DNA from: Sandaracinus amylolyticus
GTDB taxonomy: Bacteria > Myxococcota_A > Polyangia > Polyangiales > Sandaracinaceae
Direction: 5' to 3'
NCBI RefSeq assembly: GCF_000737325.1
Contig: NZ_CP011125.1
Span: forward strand, 5,952,001 to 6,016,000
Length of the DNA: 64,000 bases
The notes under the pieces are model-generated. The model was not told the DNA's origin, ran no database searches, and worked only from the letters and a program-made list of their open reading frames with translations. Positions 51,619 through 60,336 of the stretch are shown piece by piece (the stretch's first letter is position 1; each line of letters begins with the position of its first letter). Position numbers and translations under genes: made by a program.

Positions 51619-52770
51619 ATGACCTCGCGTGAGCCCGTCGGAATTCGTCGCCTCGAAGCGATCCACTACTACGTCCACGATCTCGATCGCAGCCGCCGCT
51701 TCTACACGGGCGCGCTCGACTTCGCGGAGACGGCGGTGTCCGACGACGCGCTCGCCGCGCGCGGCAAGCAGAAGAGCGTGATCTTCGAGGCAGGCGCGGT
51801 GCGCGTGCTCGTCAGCCAGCCGGTCGGCGAAGGCGGGCGCGCGTGGCGCTGGCTGCAGAAGCACCCGGACGGCGTCGGCACGCTGATCTTCGAGGTCGAG
51901 GACGCGGCGCACACGCTGCGCGTGCTCGAGTCGCGCGGCGCGACGCCGATCTCCGACGTGATCGAGACGAAGGACGATCTCGGCACGTTCAAGACGTTCT
52001 CGATCACCACGCCGTTCGGCGGCAGCACGTTCCGCTTCGTGCAGCGCGATCGCTACGACGGCACGTACCCCGGCATGAAGAAGCACGCGACGCCGCAGGG
52101 CGGGAAGAACGCGTTCGGCTTCCTCGGCATCGATCACATCACGTCGAACTTCGAGACGATGTCGCCCGCGCTGCTCTGGATGGAGCACGTGATGGGCTTC
52201 GAGCGCTTCTGGGACATCCAGTTCCACACGAATGACGTCGCGGGAGAGCGCGAGAGCGGCTCGGGCCTCAAGTCGACGGTCATGTGGGATCGCAAGAGCG
52301 GCGCGAAGTTCGCGAACAACGAGCCCAAGCGCCCGTTCTTCCGCGCGTCGCAGATCAACCTCTTCCACGAGGACCAGAAGGGCGACGGCATCCAGCACGC
52401 GGCGCTCGGCGTGAAGGACATCATCCCGGCGGTGCGCGGCCTGCGCGAGCGCGGCGTGCGCTTCATGCCGACGCCCGGGACCTACTACGACATGCTCCCG
52501 CAGCGCCTCGAAGAGACCGGCGTGAAGGAGATCGACGAGAAAAGCGACATCCTCCGCGAGCTCGAGATCCTCGTCGACGGCGAGGGCCTCAAGAAGTACC
52601 TGCTGCAGATCTTCCTGCAGGACTCGGCGGGTCTCTACGGCGAGCGCGAGGCGGGTCCGTTCTTCTACGAGATCATCCAGCGCAAGGGCTCGCAGGGCTT
52701 CGGCGGCGGCAACTTCCGCGCGCTGTTCGAGAGCATCGAGCGCCAGCACAAGATGGAAGGTCGTATTTGA
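51619..52770 (+). CDS. hppD: 4-Hydroxyphenylpyruvate dioxygenase
   Basis: 383 residues from the ATG at 51619 (GGAG 6 nt upstream). The Fe(II) ligands are His173 in LGIDHIT, His260 in GIQHAAL and Glu351 in FFYEIIQRKG. The tail GFGGGNFRALFESIE is diagnostic. It converts 4-hydroxyphenylpyruvate to homogentisate. It is the third gene of the cluster, 26 bp after maiA. Confidence 0.97.
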   Translation: MTSREPVGIRRLEAIHYYVHDLDRSRRFYTGALDFAETAVSDDALAARGKQKSVIFEAGAVRVLVSQPVGEGGRAWRWLQKHPDGVGTLIFEVEDAAHTLRVLESRGATPISDVIETKDDLGTFKTFSITTPFGGSTFRFVQRDRYDGTYPGMKKHATPQGGKNAFGFLGIDHITSNFETMSPALLWMEHVMGFERFWDIQFHTNDVAGERESGSGLKSTVMWDRKSGAKFANNEPKRPFFRASQINLFHEDQKGDGIQHAALGVKDIIPAVRGLRERGVRFMPTPGTYYDMLPQRLEETGVKEIDEKSDILRELEILVDGEGLKKYLLQIFLQDSAGLYGEREAGPFFYEIIQRKGSQGFGGGNFRALFESIERQHKMEGRI

Positions 52771-52834
52771 TCGAGGTGCGCTTCCTCAGCGCGCCTCGGA
52801 GCTCCACGCGCAGTTACGAGCGCCGGAGGCACCG

Positions 52835-53998
52835 ATGATCGAGCGTCTCGCGTTCGGCGACATCCCTGCGAAGCACCACATCGCGCTCACCGGCTCGGAC
52901 GGTGAGCTGCGATGGGAGGAGTGCATCACGCAGCAGGGCTTCGAGGGCCCGTACACGATCGCGTACCACCTGCATCGCCCGCACGAGCAGCGGCTCGTCG
53001 CAACGACGCACGGGTGGACGATCCCGACGAACGCGAGCGCGTCCGAGGATCACCGCCTGCTCAAGCGTCACTACAAGACGAACGAGCTGAAGGTGAAGGG
53101 CACCGCGCCGATCGATGCGCGCGAGCCGCTGCTCTTCAACGCCGACGTCACGATCTCGATCGCGAAGCCGAGCACGCCCGATCCCGTCTACTTCGTCGAC
53201 GGCGACGCGGACACGCTCGTCTACGTGTTCGAGGGGCGCGGCACGCTGCGCACGATGCTCGGCGACGTGCGCTACGAGCAGGACGACTACGTGTTCGTGC
53301 CGCGCGGGCTCCTGCACCGGTGGATCCCCGAGGGCGCGCAGAGCTGGCTGATCTTCGAGTGCCACGGCGGGCTGCACCTGCCGCGTCAGTGGCGCAACGA
53401 GGTCGGGCAGCTCCGGATGGACGCGCCCTACTCGCACCGTGACTTCCGCCGCCCCGACTTCGTCGGACCGGTCGACGAGAGCATCCGCACCCAGGTCGTG
53501 CGCAAGAACGGCCGCTTCCACGCGTTCGCGCTCACGCACTCGCCGCTCGACGTCGTCGGCTGGGACGGCTCGATCTATCCGTGGGCGTTCCCGATCCTCA
53601 ACTTCCAGCCGCGCGCCGGGCTCGTGCACCTTCCGCCGACGTGGCACGGCACGTTCGCGATCCGCGGCGGGCTCATCTGCTCGTTCGTGCCGCGCGTCGT
53701 CGACTTCCATCCCGACGCGATCGCCTGCCCCTACCCGCACTCGAGCGTCGACGTCGACGAGTTCCTCTTCTACGTGCGCGGCAACTTCACGTCGCGTCGC
53801 GGCGTCGGGCCTGGAAGCGTCTCGTTCCACCCCGCCGGCATCCCGCACGGCCCGCACCCCGGCGCGTACGAGAAGAGCCGCGGCGCGCACCGCACCGACG
53901 AGCTCGCGGTGATGCTCGACTGCTTCCTCCCGCTGCGCCCGACGAACGCCGCGCGCGGCGTGGAGGACGCGGCGTACCAGGACAGCTTCGTCGAGTGA
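52835..53998 (+). CDS. hmgA: Homogentisate 1,2-dioxygenase
   Basis: 387 residues, with GGAGG 5 nt upstream of the ATG. The double cupin ends in the iron site: His302 in PHSSVDVDEF, Glu309, and His338 in HPAGIPHGPHPGA. It is shorter than the animal enzyme but typical of the bacterial branch. It opens the homogentisate ring to maleylacetoacetate. With hppD, maiA and the FAH gene it makes the whole route from 4-hydroxyphenylpyruvate to fumarate and acetoacetate. A tyrosine aminotransferase is not present in the window. Confidence 0.95.
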   Translation: MIERLAFGDIPAKHHIALTGSDGELRWEECITQQGFEGPYTIAYHLHRPHEQRLVATTHGWTIPTNASASEDHRLLKRHYKTNELKVKGTAPIDAREPLLFNADVTISIAKPSTPDPVYFVDGDADTLVYVFEGRGTLRTMLGDVRYEQDDYVFVPRGLLHRWIPEGAQSWLIFECHGGLHLPRQWRNEVGQLRMDAPYSHRDFRRPDFVGPVDESIRTQVVRKNGRFHAFALTHSPLDVVGWDGSIYPWAFPILNFQPRAGLVHLPPTWHGTFAIRGGLICSFVPRVVDFHPDAIACPYPHSSVDVDEFLFYVRGNFTSRRGVGPGSVSFHPAGIPHGPHPGAYEKSRGAHRTDELAVMLDCFLPLRPTNAARGVEDAAYQDSFVE

Positions 53999-54128
53999 GG
54001 GACTGTCGCGTCGTGGCGTGAGGCCGCATAGCCTCGCGCCATGACGAAGACGGGACTGGTCACCGGCGGGACCGACGGCATGCCGCCCGACAATCGTTGG
54101 AGCTCCAACGATCTCGGTGGCGCGCGGG

Positions 54129-54626
54129 TCACGTCGATGCGGGCGCGGCCCAAGCGCCCTCGACGAGCTCGCCGCCCGCGAACGTCGCGCGCACCGAGCC
54201 GCCGCCGCCGCTCGTGAGAACGACCTCGCCCGAGATCGCGCACTCGTAGCCCGGCTCGCACTCGTCGCCTCGGACGTCGGTCACGTGCATGCGGCAGAAA
54301 CGGGCGCGGCCGCGATCGCGCGCGTCGCTCTCGAGCCGATAGAACCAACCGAACAGGCGCGGTGGAGTGGTCGCGACCACGTCGGCATGACCGCCCGACC
54401 ATCGATGCGTCGCGTCGAGCGCGACCGCCTCGTTGCACGCGTCGGACGGGACCGCGAACCCGTCGCACGCGAAGAAAGGTGGCGCGTCCGGTGCGTCGCT
54501 CGACTGCACCACGAGCGGTGCGTCGCAGCCCGAGTCGCACTGCGCGAGCGGCTCGGGCCGGGTCTCGGGGCAACCGCACGCGCTCGTCACGAGCGCCGCG
54601 ATGAGCAGGAGTGGTCGGGCGCGCAT
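54129..54626 (-). CDS. Hypothetical Cys-containing lipoprotein
   Basis: 165 residues with a lipobox at LVTSAC. The mature part begins with GCPETRPEP and has Cys pairs (CDSGCDAP, ACDGFAVPSDAC, CEPGYEC). Beta-strand patterns fill the rest. No family recognised. It starts opposite the SGNH gene; the 115-bp spacer between the two is AT-rich for this genome. Confidence 0.75.
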   Translation of the reverse strand: MRARPLLLIAALVTSACGCPETRPEPLAQCDSGCDAPLVVQSSDAPDAPPFFACDGFAVPSDACNEAVALDATHRWSGGHADVVATTPPRLFGWFYRLESDARDRGRARFCRMHVTDVRGDECEPGYECAISGEVVLTSGGGGSVRATFAGGELVEGAWAAPAST

Positions 54627-54741
54627 CGGTCGCAGCGTCTGCGATCGAACGACACGTGTCGAGTGCTCGCATGAATGAGCGCATCGCACATGTGACCTCG
54701 TAGAATTTGACGAGGCCGCTCCGTCTCTACATTTTCTTTCG

Positions 54742-56166
54742 GTGGGCTTCTCTCGTCGCTCGGCGCGCGATGCGCTGTCGGCGCTCCTGATCGCGGGCAC
54801 CCTGATCGGGTGTGGCGCGGAAGCGGAGGCGCAGCCGCAGGTGCGGAGGGGCGCGCCCCTCGAAGGCGACGTGACCGCGGCCCTCGATCCCCGCACCGAT
54901 CGCCTCGCCGATGCGATCGCCGAAGAGAGCGGCCCCGAGGGATCGATCGAGGGTGAAGCGCCGGTGCTCGACGAGAACGGCGAGATCGTCCTCGGCCTGC
55001 AGACGCCGCTCTTCGATCCGAGCGGCACCGCGATGCGCTCGTTCCACGCGGCGCTGCGTCGCGCGGCGATGGGCGAAGGACAAGCGCGCGTCGTGGTGTA
55101 CGGCGCCTCGCACGTCGCGGGAGACTTCGCGACGGGCACGCTGCGCCGGATGCTGCAGCAGGAGTTCGGGGACGCGGGCCACGGCTTCGTGATGCCCGCG
55201 CATCCGTGGCCGCACTATCGCCACCTCGACATCACCGTCGAGAGCAACCACCGCCTCTGGGAAGCGTCGCGCGTGCGCGTCGGCGAGAGCGTCGCGGGGC
55301 TGTACGGGCTCGCGGGCGTCGCGCTGACGTCGAGCTCGTCGCGCGCGTTCGGTCGCGTGGTCACGGGCGAGCGCCACGCGAGCCGCTTCGAGCTCTTCTA
55401 TCTGCGCCAGCCCGAGGGCGGCACGCTCGAGGTGCGCATCGACGATCGCGTCGTCGGTCGGGTGCGCACGCGCGGCGCGGACACCGGCGGCGACTACGCG
55501 CTCTTCACGGTGCCGGACGGCCCGCACAGCTTCGAGATCCGTCCGCGCGGCGACGGGCCCGTCACGGTCTACGGCGTCGCCGTCGAGCGCGAGGTGCCCG
55601 GGGTGGTGATCGACACGCTCGGGATCAACGGTGCGCGCGCCGCGGCGCAGCTGCTCTGGGACGAGACGCTGTGGGCCGAGCACGTGCGTCGCCGCAATCC
55701 CGATCTCGTGGTGCTCGCGTACGGGACGAACGAGAGCGGTGACGACGATCAGCCGATCGAGATCTACGAGCGCGATCTGCGTCGCGTGGTGGCGCGCGCG
55801 CGCGCGACGACGCCGAACGCGTCGTGCTTGTTGATCGGTCCGAGCGATCGTCCGATCGCGAACCGCGACGGCACCTTCTCGGAGCGTCCGCGCACCGCGA
55901 TGGTGATCGACACGCAGCGTCGCGTCGCGTCGGAGATGGGCTGCGCGTTCTTCGATCTCGTCGGCTTCGGCGGAGGCCCGATGCACATGGTGCAGTGGGC
56001 CGCGCAGGACCCGGCGTGGGCGCAGCGCGATCACGTGCACTACACGCTCCGTGGGTACCAGCGCCTCGGCGAGGTGCTCCACGGCGCGCTGCTCGACGGC
56101 TACGACGGCCCGACCGCGATGATCGCGGCGACCGAGCGCCCCGCGGCGCCGACTGCGACGCCCTGA
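54742..56166 (+). CDS. SGNH/GDSL hydrolase family lipoprotein
   Basis: 474 residues from a GTG. The signal peptide ends in TLIGC. The catalytic site is assembled from Ser123 in VVVYGASHVAGDF, Asn in AYGTNESGDD, and Asp430/His433 in QRDHVHYTLRGY. The domain is split by a carbohydrate-binding-like beta insertion, as in Ape1-type peptidoglycan O-acetylesterases and AlgX-like proteins. It probably deacetylates a cell-wall or surface polymer. TACATT 20 nt before the start, with TTGACG 15 bp upstream of it, is a weak promoter candidate. Confidence 0.85.
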   Translation: MGFSRRSARDALSALLIAGTLIGCGAEAEAQPQVRRGAPLEGDVTAALDPRTDRLADAIAEESGPEGSIEGEAPVLDENGEIVLGLQTPLFDPSGTAMRSFHAALRRAAMGEGQARVVVYGASHVAGDFATGTLRRMLQQEFGDAGHGFVMPAHPWPHYRHLDITVESNHRLWEASRVRVGESVAGLYGLAGVALTSSSSRAFGRVVTGERHASRFELFYLRQPEGGTLEVRIDDRVVGRVRTRGADTGGDYALFTVPDGPHSFEIRPRGDGPVTVYGVAVEREVPGVVIDTLGINGARAAAQLLWDETLWAEHVRRRNPDLVVLAYGTNESGDDDQPIEIYERDLRRVVARARATTPNASCLLIGPSDRPIANRDGTFSERPRTAMVIDTQRRVASEMGCAFFDLVGFGGGPMHMVQWAAQDPAWAQRDHVHYTLRGYQRLGEVLHGALLDGYDGPTAMIAATERPAAPTATP

Positions 56167-56249
56167 GCTCCCGGGCTCGCGCGGAGCTCTCGACTTCGTC
56201 GATCGTGCGCGCGGCGCGTATGCTCCACGGAAGTCGTGGAGGTGCCGCC

Positions 56250-57215
56250 ATGGACGTCGCTCGGATGCTCGAGATGTGCCGTCGCGATCAGTGGCGGATC
56301 GAGGACCTCGACTGGTCGGTCACGCCGCGCGCGCTCTCGCGCGAGGACGAGATCGCGGTCTGCCAGTACTTCACCGACATGAGCGGCATCGAGCTGCTCG
56401 CGGGCGCGCTCTTCGAGGTGCAGCGCGATCAGGCGCGCGACGCCACGCTGCGCAAGATCTTCTCGACGTTCGTGGTCGACGAGGAGCGTCACTCGCGCGT
56501 CGCGACGCTGCTCGCGCGTCACTACGACGTGCATCGCTACCAGCGCTACGAGCTGAACCCGCACCTCGTGCGCTTCCAGAAGCACTTCGTGAACGCGGTC
56601 CAGCACCTCGCGCCGGACATCGCGAACGCGTACATCACGACGGGCGAGCTGCTCCTCGACGTCGCGCTGCTGCGCTCTCTCGACGACTACGTCGACGACG
56701 AGATGAGCCACCAGGCGATGAAGCTCATCAACCGCGACGAGTCGCGGCACATCGCGGTCGACTACCACATGAGCGAGTACTACGCGTCGCCCGAGTACGA
56801 GGCGTGGCTCGCGTCGCGACCGAAGAAGTCGGTGCTCGAGGAAGCGCGCGCGGCGTGGGCGCTCGTGGGCTTCATGTACCACGCGCAGCCCTTCTTCCGT
56901 GACGTGTTCTTCCGGCCGATGGAGCTCGTCGATCCGACGAACAGGCGATTGATCGAGGCGTTCAAGCGCATCCAGCTGCTCGGTCGGAAGACCGATCACG
57001 TGAACCGCCCGTTCACGCGCTTCCTCCGCGCGCTGCAGGACCTCTTCAACCACCCGGTGAGCGGTCCGATCCTCGGGCCTGCGATCAGTCGGATCATGGG
57101 CGTCGATCCCAAGGTGATCCGCGTGCTCTACGACGAGGAAGAAGAGCGACGCGCGCGCGCCGCGAGCTTCGACGCGCTCGCGCAGGAAGCGCTCGAGGCG
57201 AAGACGCTGAGTTGA
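56250..57215 (+). CDS. Ferritin-like diiron protein
   Basis: 321 residues from the ATG at 56250, with GGAGG 8 nt upstream. The helical core carries two ExxH motifs, Glu78-His81 (VVDEERHSRV) and Glu164-His167 (RDESRHIAV), with Glu48 and Glu133 as further ligands. This is the arrangement of ferritin-like oxygenases such as AurF-type N-oxygenases and fatty-acid desaturase-like proteins. The substrate is unknown. It lies alone, 83 bp after the SGNH gene and 63 bp before the cyclophilin. Confidence 0.85.
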   Translation: MDVARMLEMCRRDQWRIEDLDWSVTPRALSREDEIAVCQYFTDMSGIELLAGALFEVQRDQARDATLRKIFSTFVVDEERHSRVATLLARHYDVHRYQRYELNPHLVRFQKHFVNAVQHLAPDIANAYITTGELLLDVALLRSLDDYVDDEMSHQAMKLINRDESRHIAVDYHMSEYYASPEYEAWLASRPKKSVLEEARAAWALVGFMYHAQPFFRDVFFRPMELVDPTNRRLIEAFKRIQLLGRKTDHVNRPFTRFLRALQDLFNHPVSGPILGPAISRIMGVDPKVIRVLYDEEEERRARAASFDALAQEALEAKTLS

Positions 57216-57278
57216 CCCGCTCGCTCGTGCCTATGGCATCCTCGCGCTCCATCCGAGCCAACGAGGAGACCTAGAGCG

Positions 57279-57848
57279 ATGGCTGCCAATCCCGACACTC
57301 CTGCTCCGCCGATCGAGACACTCGTCCCCGGCACCGGCGAGCTCCGCGCGACGTTCAAGACGTCGATGGGCGACATCACCGTGAAGCTCTTCGAGGCGGA
57401 GGCGCCGCGCACCGTCGCGAACTTCGTCGCGCTCGCGACCGGTCAGGTCGAGTGGACGGATCCGAAGACGAACCAGAAGACGAAGCGCCCGCTCTACTCG
57501 GGCACGATCTTCCACCGCGTGATCCCCGAGTTCATGATCCAGGGCGGCGATCCCACGGGCACCGGGCGTGGCGGTCCGGGCTGGCGCTTCGGCGACGAGA
57601 TCCACCCGAAGCTGCGCCACGATCGTCCGGGCGTGCTCTCGATGGCGAACGCCGGCCCGAACACGAACGGCTCGCAGTTCTTCCTCTGCGAGGTGCCGAC
57701 GCCGTGGCTCGACGGCAAGCACGCCGTGTTCGGTCACGTGATCTCGGGGCAGGAGCTGATCAGCAAGATCACGCACTCGCCGCGCGACGCGCAGGACCGT
57801 CCGCGCACGCCGATCACGCTGAACGAGATCGTCATCTCGCGCGCCTGA
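57279..57848 (+). CDS. Cyclophilin-type peptidylprolyl isomerase
   Basis: 189 residues, with GAGGAGACC before the ATG. TIFHRVIPEFMIQGGDPTGTGRGGPG contains the catalytic Arg, and SMANAGPNTNGSQFFLC and WLDGKHAVFGHVI are the other family motifs. No signal peptide, so it is cytoplasmic. It catalyses cis-trans isomerisation of peptidyl-proline bonds. Confidence 0.95.
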   Translation: MAANPDTPAPPIETLVPGTGELRATFKTSMGDITVKLFEAEAPRTVANFVALATGQVEWTDPKTNQKTKRPLYSGTIFHRVIPEFMIQGGDPTGTGRGGPGWRFGDEIHPKLRHDRPGVLSMANAGPNTNGSQFFLCEVPTPWLDGKHAVFGHVISGQELISKITHSPRDAQDRPRTPITLNEIVISRA

Positions 57849-57859
57849 TCACGACGACG

Positions 57860-57892
57860 ACGAGCGCGCTCCTCGCGAGAGGGCGCGCTCGT
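57860..57892. terminator. Bidirectional hairpin after the cyclophilin gene
   Basis: ACGAGCGCGC pairs with GCGCGCTCGT around a 13-nt loop that can itself pair (CTCGCGAG). It separates convergent cyclophilin and tonB genes. No T-tract. Confidence 0.55.
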
Positions 57893-57902
57893 TCGCGTTC
57901 CG

Positions 57903-58910
57903 TCAGCGCGTGATCTCGAACGTGACGGGGATGACGAGGTCGCGGTTGCTGTCCCACGCCACGAGCGACGGCGGCGCCGGTACCTGGCGCAGCTCGTTCG
58001 CTGCCTCGAGCGCGGCGTCGTCGAGCAGCGCATAGCCGCACGACGTCCTCACGCGCGCCGACAGGAGCCGACCGTCGTTCGCGATGCGCAGCGCGACCAC
58101 CACGCGGCCCTCGATGCCACTACGACTCGCGGGCACCGGGTACCGCACGATGCGAGCGAGCAGGTCGCGCACGCGCTCCTTGTAGGCGTTGAGCGCGCGC
58201 CGCACGTCCTCCGCGCTCGGGCCCGACGTGCCCGCGCCCGTCCCGTTGCCGCTGCCGACGCCCGACGCACCGACCGCGCGACCGCGACCGCCCGGCACGC
58301 CACCCGCGGCACCATCGGGCGAGCCCGCGGCCACGGTGAAGGCTCCGGCCTCACCACCCGCTGCGGTCAGCGACGGCAGCGGCGGGGGCGGCTCGCCGAA
58401 CACCTCGTCGAGCGACGGCGGCGCGCTCGAGGGCGGCTCCGGCGCGGGCGGAGGAGGCTCGGCAGCCGCCGGCTCGGGCTCGCGCTCCGGGCGCGGGGCA
58501 GCGGCCACGCGCGGCTGCTCGCGGACCGGCTCGGGCACTGCCTCGGGCTCGGGCTCGGGGACGATCTCGGGCTCGGGCTCGGGCGGCGCGATCGTGGGCT
58601 CCGGCATGGAGACCTCGATCTCGATCATCGGCGCGCCGAGCGAGAGGCTCGCGGACGCGGGCAGCGCGGTGAGCACCACCGCGAGGAGCGCGTGCGCGCC
58701 GAGCGAGGCCATCAGGACGAGCGGGATGCTCGCGCCGGCCTCGCCGTGCTCACGACGCTCGCGGGGCGTCGGCGCAGGCGGCGTGACGCGCGGCCCGTGT
58801 GGGCGTCGCGATCGCGGCTCCGCGTCGATGTCGGGCATCTCGCCGACGCGCTCGACGCGCTCGTTCGCGAGATCCGGGGCCGCGTCCAACCGGGGGCTTG
58901 CTGCGTCCAT
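57903..58910 (-). CDS. TonB family energy-transducing protein
   Basis: 335 residues. A cytoplasmic N-terminus of about 60 residues is followed by one TM helix (SIPLVLMASLGAHALLAVVL), a periplasmic Glu/Pro-rich spacer (PEPEPEIVPEPEPEAVPEP), a Gly-rich linker and a C-terminal TonB domain at about 245-335 (GIEGRVVVALRIANDGRL). ExbB/ExbD are not in the window. It couples inner-membrane proton motive force to outer-membrane receptors, for example siderophore or haem importers. A Fur-like inverted repeat lies upstream. Confidence 0.9.
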   Translation of the reverse strand: MDAASPRLDAAPDLANERVERVGEMPDIDAEPRSRRPHGPRVTPPAPTPRERREHGEAGASIPLVLMASLGAHALLAVVLTALPASASLSLGAPMIEIEVSMPEPTIAPPEPEPEIVPEPEPEAVPEPVREQPRVAAAPRPEREPEPAAAEPPPPAPEPPSSAPPSLDEVFGEPPPPLPSLTAAGGEAGAFTVAAGSPDGAAGGVPGGRGRAVGASGVGSGNGTGAGTSGPSAEDVRRALNAYKERVRDLLARIVRYPVPASRSGIEGRVVVALRIANDGRLLSARVRTSCGYALLDDAALEAANELRQVPAPPSLVAWDSNRDLVIPVTFEITR

Positions 58911-58943
58911 GCTGGGTGCTGCGTCGATGGCTGCGGGAGCCTA

Positions 58944-58969
58944 GAGAACGAATCCGAGAATCGTTCTCA
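58944..58969 (-). promoter_or_regulatory. Fur-like operator upstream of tonB
   Basis: Outer arms GAGAACGA and TCGTTCTC enclose 9 bp, and the minus-strand 15-mer TGAGAACGATTCTCG (58955-58969) matches 11 of 15 positions of the 7-1-7 Fur consensus TGATAATGATTATCA. It is 34-59 bp before the tonB ATG, where it would overlap the promoter. Confidence 0.55.
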
Positions 58970-59019
58970 CGCCTGGTATGTGCGATCCCGACCCGGTCCG
59001 TCAAGTGCGAACGACGCGC

Positions 59020-60336
59020 TCACTCGAGCGGCGCTTCGTCACGGCGGTAGACCCACGCGTATCCGCCGAGCCCGTCGTCCTGCGACGCGAGGTCGACCTC
59101 GGGGTCGACCAGGCGCCGGCTGCGACGTCCGTTGAGCGAGACGAACACGTCCGCGTGCACGCGCACGTGCTCGCCGCGCCGCGCGTGCTCGTCGCGCACG
59201 TGGTGCGCGTAGCGGAGCAAGAGGTCGGGCTCGATCGCCATCATCCGCACCTGCAGCGGCGTGAGCTCGCGTGACGGATCGATCGTGTAGCTGCGGCCCT
59301 CGTCGTCGATCGCGCGCAGCTCGGCGAGCCCCGCTCGCTCCGAGATCATCACGTGCCACGCCCAGCGCATGCCCTCGCCGGTCCAGAGGCGATCGCCCGC
59401 GTACACGTCGCGGTCGTACGCGAGGTGACGCAGCGGCAGCGCGATCTGCACGAGCATCCACGCGCCGAGCGCGGCGAGCACGAGCGGCGAGATCACGATC
59501 CGCTCGCGGGCGCGCTCGATCGGTGCGGCGCGACGCAGACGTCGCGGCCAGTCGGGCGCGAAGAAGATCGGCGTCAGCGCGATCATCACCCACGGGAACA
59601 TCCCGATGCGGAAGAGCGCGGCGGTCGTGAGGTGGAACGCGACGACCGCCACGTACGCGAGCGCGCGCGTGCGACGCGACGAGAGCAGGAACGGGATCGA
59701 GAGATCGAAGAGCGCGCCCGCCCAGCTCATCGCGAGCGCGACTTCGTGGTGCACGAAGAGCGGGCCGAGGATCGGCACGTCGGTGCGCGCGAGGAGCCAC
59801 GTGCGGAGCGGCTCGCCGTGCACGAGCCAGTCGGCGTTCAGCTTCGCGAGCCCGGCGAACACGTAGACGATGCCGAGCTGCGCGCGCAGCGCGAGGATCG
59901 CGGCGAAGGGCACGTCGTGATCGCGACGGCCGCGCGCGTCCCACGCGAAGACGCGATCACAGGGCGTCGCCGCGAGCAGCGCGCCGAAGAGCACGATCGC
60001 GTAGTAGTGGTTCAGGTAGTACGTCGCGTCGCAGAGCTCGACGTACGCGAAGCCGATCGTGAAGAGCAGCGCGGCGACGCGCGCGCGCACGCCGAGCGCG
60101 ATCATCGCGGCGAGCACGCCGAGGGCCGCGAAGTGGACGTGCATGCCGATGCCCGGCCAGGGGCGCACCCACTCGAAGCCCCAGAACGCGAAGTGGAACG
60201 TGGGGCGGACGTAGAGCTCGTCGATCCAGCCCATCGCGGCGAAGCGCACGATCGCGATCAGCATCACGACGCCGAACGCGATGCGGAACATCGCGAGCGA
60301 CGCGCCGTCGACGGGCCTCTCGAGCGTCGCGCGCAC
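59020..60336 (-). CDS. HTTM domain membrane protein (vitamin K gamma-carboxylase-like)
   Basis: 438 residues starting at a GTG that directly abuts the upstream stop. It has about 8-9 TM helices. FRIAFGVVMLIAIVRF, the region FAYVELCDATYYLNHYYAIV and FAGLAKLNADWL are the HTTM (horizontally transferred transmembrane) hallmarks. A soluble C-terminal part (YTIDPSRELTPLQVRMM) follows. Bacterial HTTM proteins have no proved role; here the operon context with imelysins and a diheme protein points to iron uptake or redox use. Confidence 0.88.
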   Translation of the reverse strand: MRATLERPVDGASLAMFRIAFGVVMLIAIVRFAAMGWIDELYVRPTFHFAFWGFEWVRPWPGIGMHVHFAALGVLAAMIALGVRARVAALLFTIGFAYVELCDATYYLNHYYAIVLFGALLAATPCDRVFAWDARGRRDHDVPFAAILALRAQLGIVYVFAGLAKLNADWLVHGEPLRTWLLARTDVPILGPLFVHHEVALAMSWAGALFDLSIPFLLSSRRTRALAYVAVVAFHLTTAALFRIGMFPWVMIALTPIFFAPDWPRRLRRAAPIERARERIVISPLVLAALGAWMLVQIALPLRHLAYDRDVYAGDRLWTGEGMRWAWHVMISERAGLAELRAIDDEGRSYTIDPSRELTPLQVRMMAIEPDLLLRYAHHVRDEHARRGEHVRVHADVFVSLNGRRSRRLVDPEVDLASQDDGLGGYAWVYRRDEAPLE

